DNA from: an uncultured Pseudomonadales bacterium
GTDB lineage: Bacteria; Pseudomonadota; Gammaproteobacteria; Pseudomonadales; Azotimanducaceae
Assembly (NCBI GenBank): GCA_958296165.1
Contig: OY282447.1
Location: 4,005,154-4,069,153 of the forward strand
Length of the DNA stretch: 64,000 bases
Direction: 5' to 3'
Shown: positions 63,501 to 64,000 of the stretch, piece by piece
How the letters are laid out: each line of letters opens with the position of its first letter
How positions within the stretch are numbered: the first letter of the stretch is position 1
Position numbers and translations under genes: made by a program
Notes under the pieces: model-generated
The model's database searches: none
What the model saw: the letters and a program-made list of their open reading frames with translations, nothing else
Told to the model about the DNA's origin: nothing

Positions 63501-64000
63501 CGCATATCGCCAACTATCTGTCCGCAGTGCCGGGCGCCATGCAGGCGTTGGTGAAGCATCCCTTCGCGGCCGGCCTGGACGACGAACTGCGCGGCATCGA
63601 TCCGACGATTCCTGTACCGCGCGAAACGGTGCGCGACGTGGTGCAGCGCGTGATGGCCGGCGTTCTCGAAGACGAGGGGCCGGTAGCCGAGACGCCTAAC
63701 TCGCAGTTCGTAGAATCAGCACTGTATCGACAGCCGCGCAAGATGCTGGTTCATGCACGTGGCTGCACTGCCGTCAAGCTAGTGCGAGTTGCGCAGAAGC
63801 ACGGCGTTGCCGTTGTCTTGGTGCAGTCGGATCCGGATATGGAATCGACCGCGGCGGACATGCTGGGCGATAAAGACACCTTGGTGTGCATCGGCGGCAA
63901 TACGCCGGACGAGAGCTACCTCAACGCCCGCTCCGTGGTGAGCATCGCCGAGCACGAAGGCGCGGACGCGCTGCATCCCGGCATCGGCTTCCTTTCCGAG
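60515..64000 (+). CDS. giant fused acyl-CoA carboxylase (CT-alpha, CT-beta, biotin carboxylase), 3' truncated by window edge
   Basis: 1162 codons from ATG 60515 without a stop to the window end; an in-frame GTG lies at 60476. Residues about 160-340 are carboxyltransferase alpha-like: SLMDTPGAAGDEAANKNNQS, YGLGYSGGAIPLAASNL, IQPKGLASIARRL. A linker of about 450 mostly helical residues follows. Residues about 840-1040 are beta-like: GVVTGVGRFKIGAGGLSAGG, CFISSGGMQTMEGAGALFSM, GFGDCTGGAQASFVTHPLV. The last 90 residues begin a biotin carboxylase (RKMLVHARGCTAVKLVRVAQ, ADALHPGIGFLSE). The order is the reverse of the carboxylase at 8103-11537. A biotinyl domain should follow outside the window. Substrate unknown. 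Confidence 0.87.
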   Translation, partial: MDSATQPMPKAPPASGAVGTEQAADTRGDQLFLIAEELARDSSLVPEREREFDPPLRGVLADAEVLRQAEALDHLDIDSYIEAVMTGANDPKRIAAPEVIARLGKVETEERDGPFYAATVAMDFDGEERRVGFIAQSRAVRSGEWMPEHHLRAAAAVNEFANRSLPIVSLMDTPGAAGDEAANKNNQSHSISRLIAEMSNTDVPNLGIVYGLGYSGGAIPLAASNLILSVRDGVFSTIQPKGLASIARRLNLSWQQCAKQVGLSPVELKRQGNIDAVIDYVPGEDVENLRLAIVSGIRHVEETTRSFVAENPYILDHYRRNLQRYLHPSERLRQLEASASLTLTKNPTEYQNVFGVAYRYLRYLRVRRRIKATHTASYGRLAEQELPSGDLAARTDRERRQTFLRWLQDPDKVIYDDALSKAWKNYAEKKATVNEVRSRFAQFFLGERRKNYEDARALLISSIGMYLYNRWKIDAAGNFGALQAFAENEAETRALFRVSELAQPRGLIEAIRADAELGALLRERFTHEGMKLFSESADMSDAALREQLAAELNLAITDGPLALAPGTLSADCRASVNGESSSIVANRLAIDDRFGRLFERANAGVGARPLAEVTVMDAVLQQDLRRDFVHECENLLLFDQVYDNIVANLDSIAAEAKSTRALSHASLRKLIEDTLLAAAKNVGNAAEATPERLRTQFFGWYGRIEKTSRLGHFLRDVEEWKKNASSRVSDTLFVVVTFLFERLLASYLHAEWDGRRYDGRIAPRSIGRRKDFWNRLIQAYRDLLIRDVLQRQKRSKSTGYSAFVGEFFEHFEEYNGDLISSDPHRFPGLRVSIESALQKGEPPCGVVTGVGRFKIGAGGLSAGGLTSAGSHTVGAVISNTAFKAGAFDMASAEKVCKLLVVCAERRLPVICFISSGGMQTMEGAGALFSMAAVNDRITRFVRDFDLPVIVFGFGDCTGGAQASFVTHPLVQTCYFSGASIPFAGQIVVSSYLPSDSHIANYLSAVPGAMQALVKHPFAAGLDDELRGIDPTIPVPRETVRDVVQRVMAGVLEDEGPVAETPNSQFVESALYRQPRKMLVHARGCTAVKLVRVAQKHGVAVVLVQSDPDMESTAADMLGDKDTLVCIGGNTPDESYLNARSVVSIAEHEGADALHPGIGFLSE

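Overview
The window is high-GC DNA from a Gram-negative bacterium, most likely a gammaproteobacterium. The block acpP-fabF-mltG-tmk-holB (minus strand, 44606 to 40458) has the gene order of that class, though pabC is missing. A TonB-dependent receptor, a FabY-like ketosynthase and a YqiJ/YqiK-like flotillin pair fit the same placement. I cannot name a genus. The mix of phytanoyl-CoA dioxygenase, ADP-ribosylglycohydrolase, fused acyl-CoA carboxylases and many decaying insertion sequences suggests an uncultured environmental or host-associated lineage, but that is inference.

Layout. 1-1655: end of an MFS permease and a pentapeptide-repeat protein. 1675-6591: a decayed defence island holding a helicase fragment, a MazF-like toxin, an intact Eco57I-type DNA methylase, DUF2513, a frameshifted DUF1156 gene end and an orphan HicB. 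6668-11537: MFS transporter and a BC-BCCP-CT acyl-CoA carboxylase. 11715-14661: a duplicated Sel1-like protein and a secreted FG-GAP protein. 14861-17583: a two-subunit molybdenum hydroxylase. 17889-19985: membrane OB-fold protein and flotillin. 20099-21562: NRAMP-like transporter. 22022-24684: mazE and a mazF broken by an ISAs1-family element. 24947-29250: ADP-ribosylglycohydrolase, PhyH and alpha/beta hydrolase. 29316-31995: a Dcm fragment, a methyltransferase and an unusual HATPase-PrnB/IDO-like fusion. 32487-35273: TonB receptor. 35376-40252: heterodimeric ABC exporter. 40458-44606: replication, cell-wall and fatty-acid genes. 44695-46279: ISNCY-like element. 46483-50407: transketolase-like enzyme and BrkB. 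50477-56536: second decayed defence-like island with an HSDR_N nuclease gene split by a MITE that itself carries an IS4-like element, an intact IS1380-family element, and a Ser/Thr kinase. 56628-64000: FabY-like ketosynthase, thiolase, MoaB and a giant CT-CT-BC carboxylase running off the window.

How the genes relate. Housekeeping lipid and cell-wall synthesis is interleaved with two accessory islands where restriction-type and toxin-antitoxin genes have been cut, frameshifted and hit by mobile elements. Four insertion sequences with exact target duplications can be delimited; only the IS1380-family copy has an intact transposase. The most unusual intact protein is the RsbW-like ATPase fused to a PrnB/indoleamine-dioxygenase-like domain (30451-31995).
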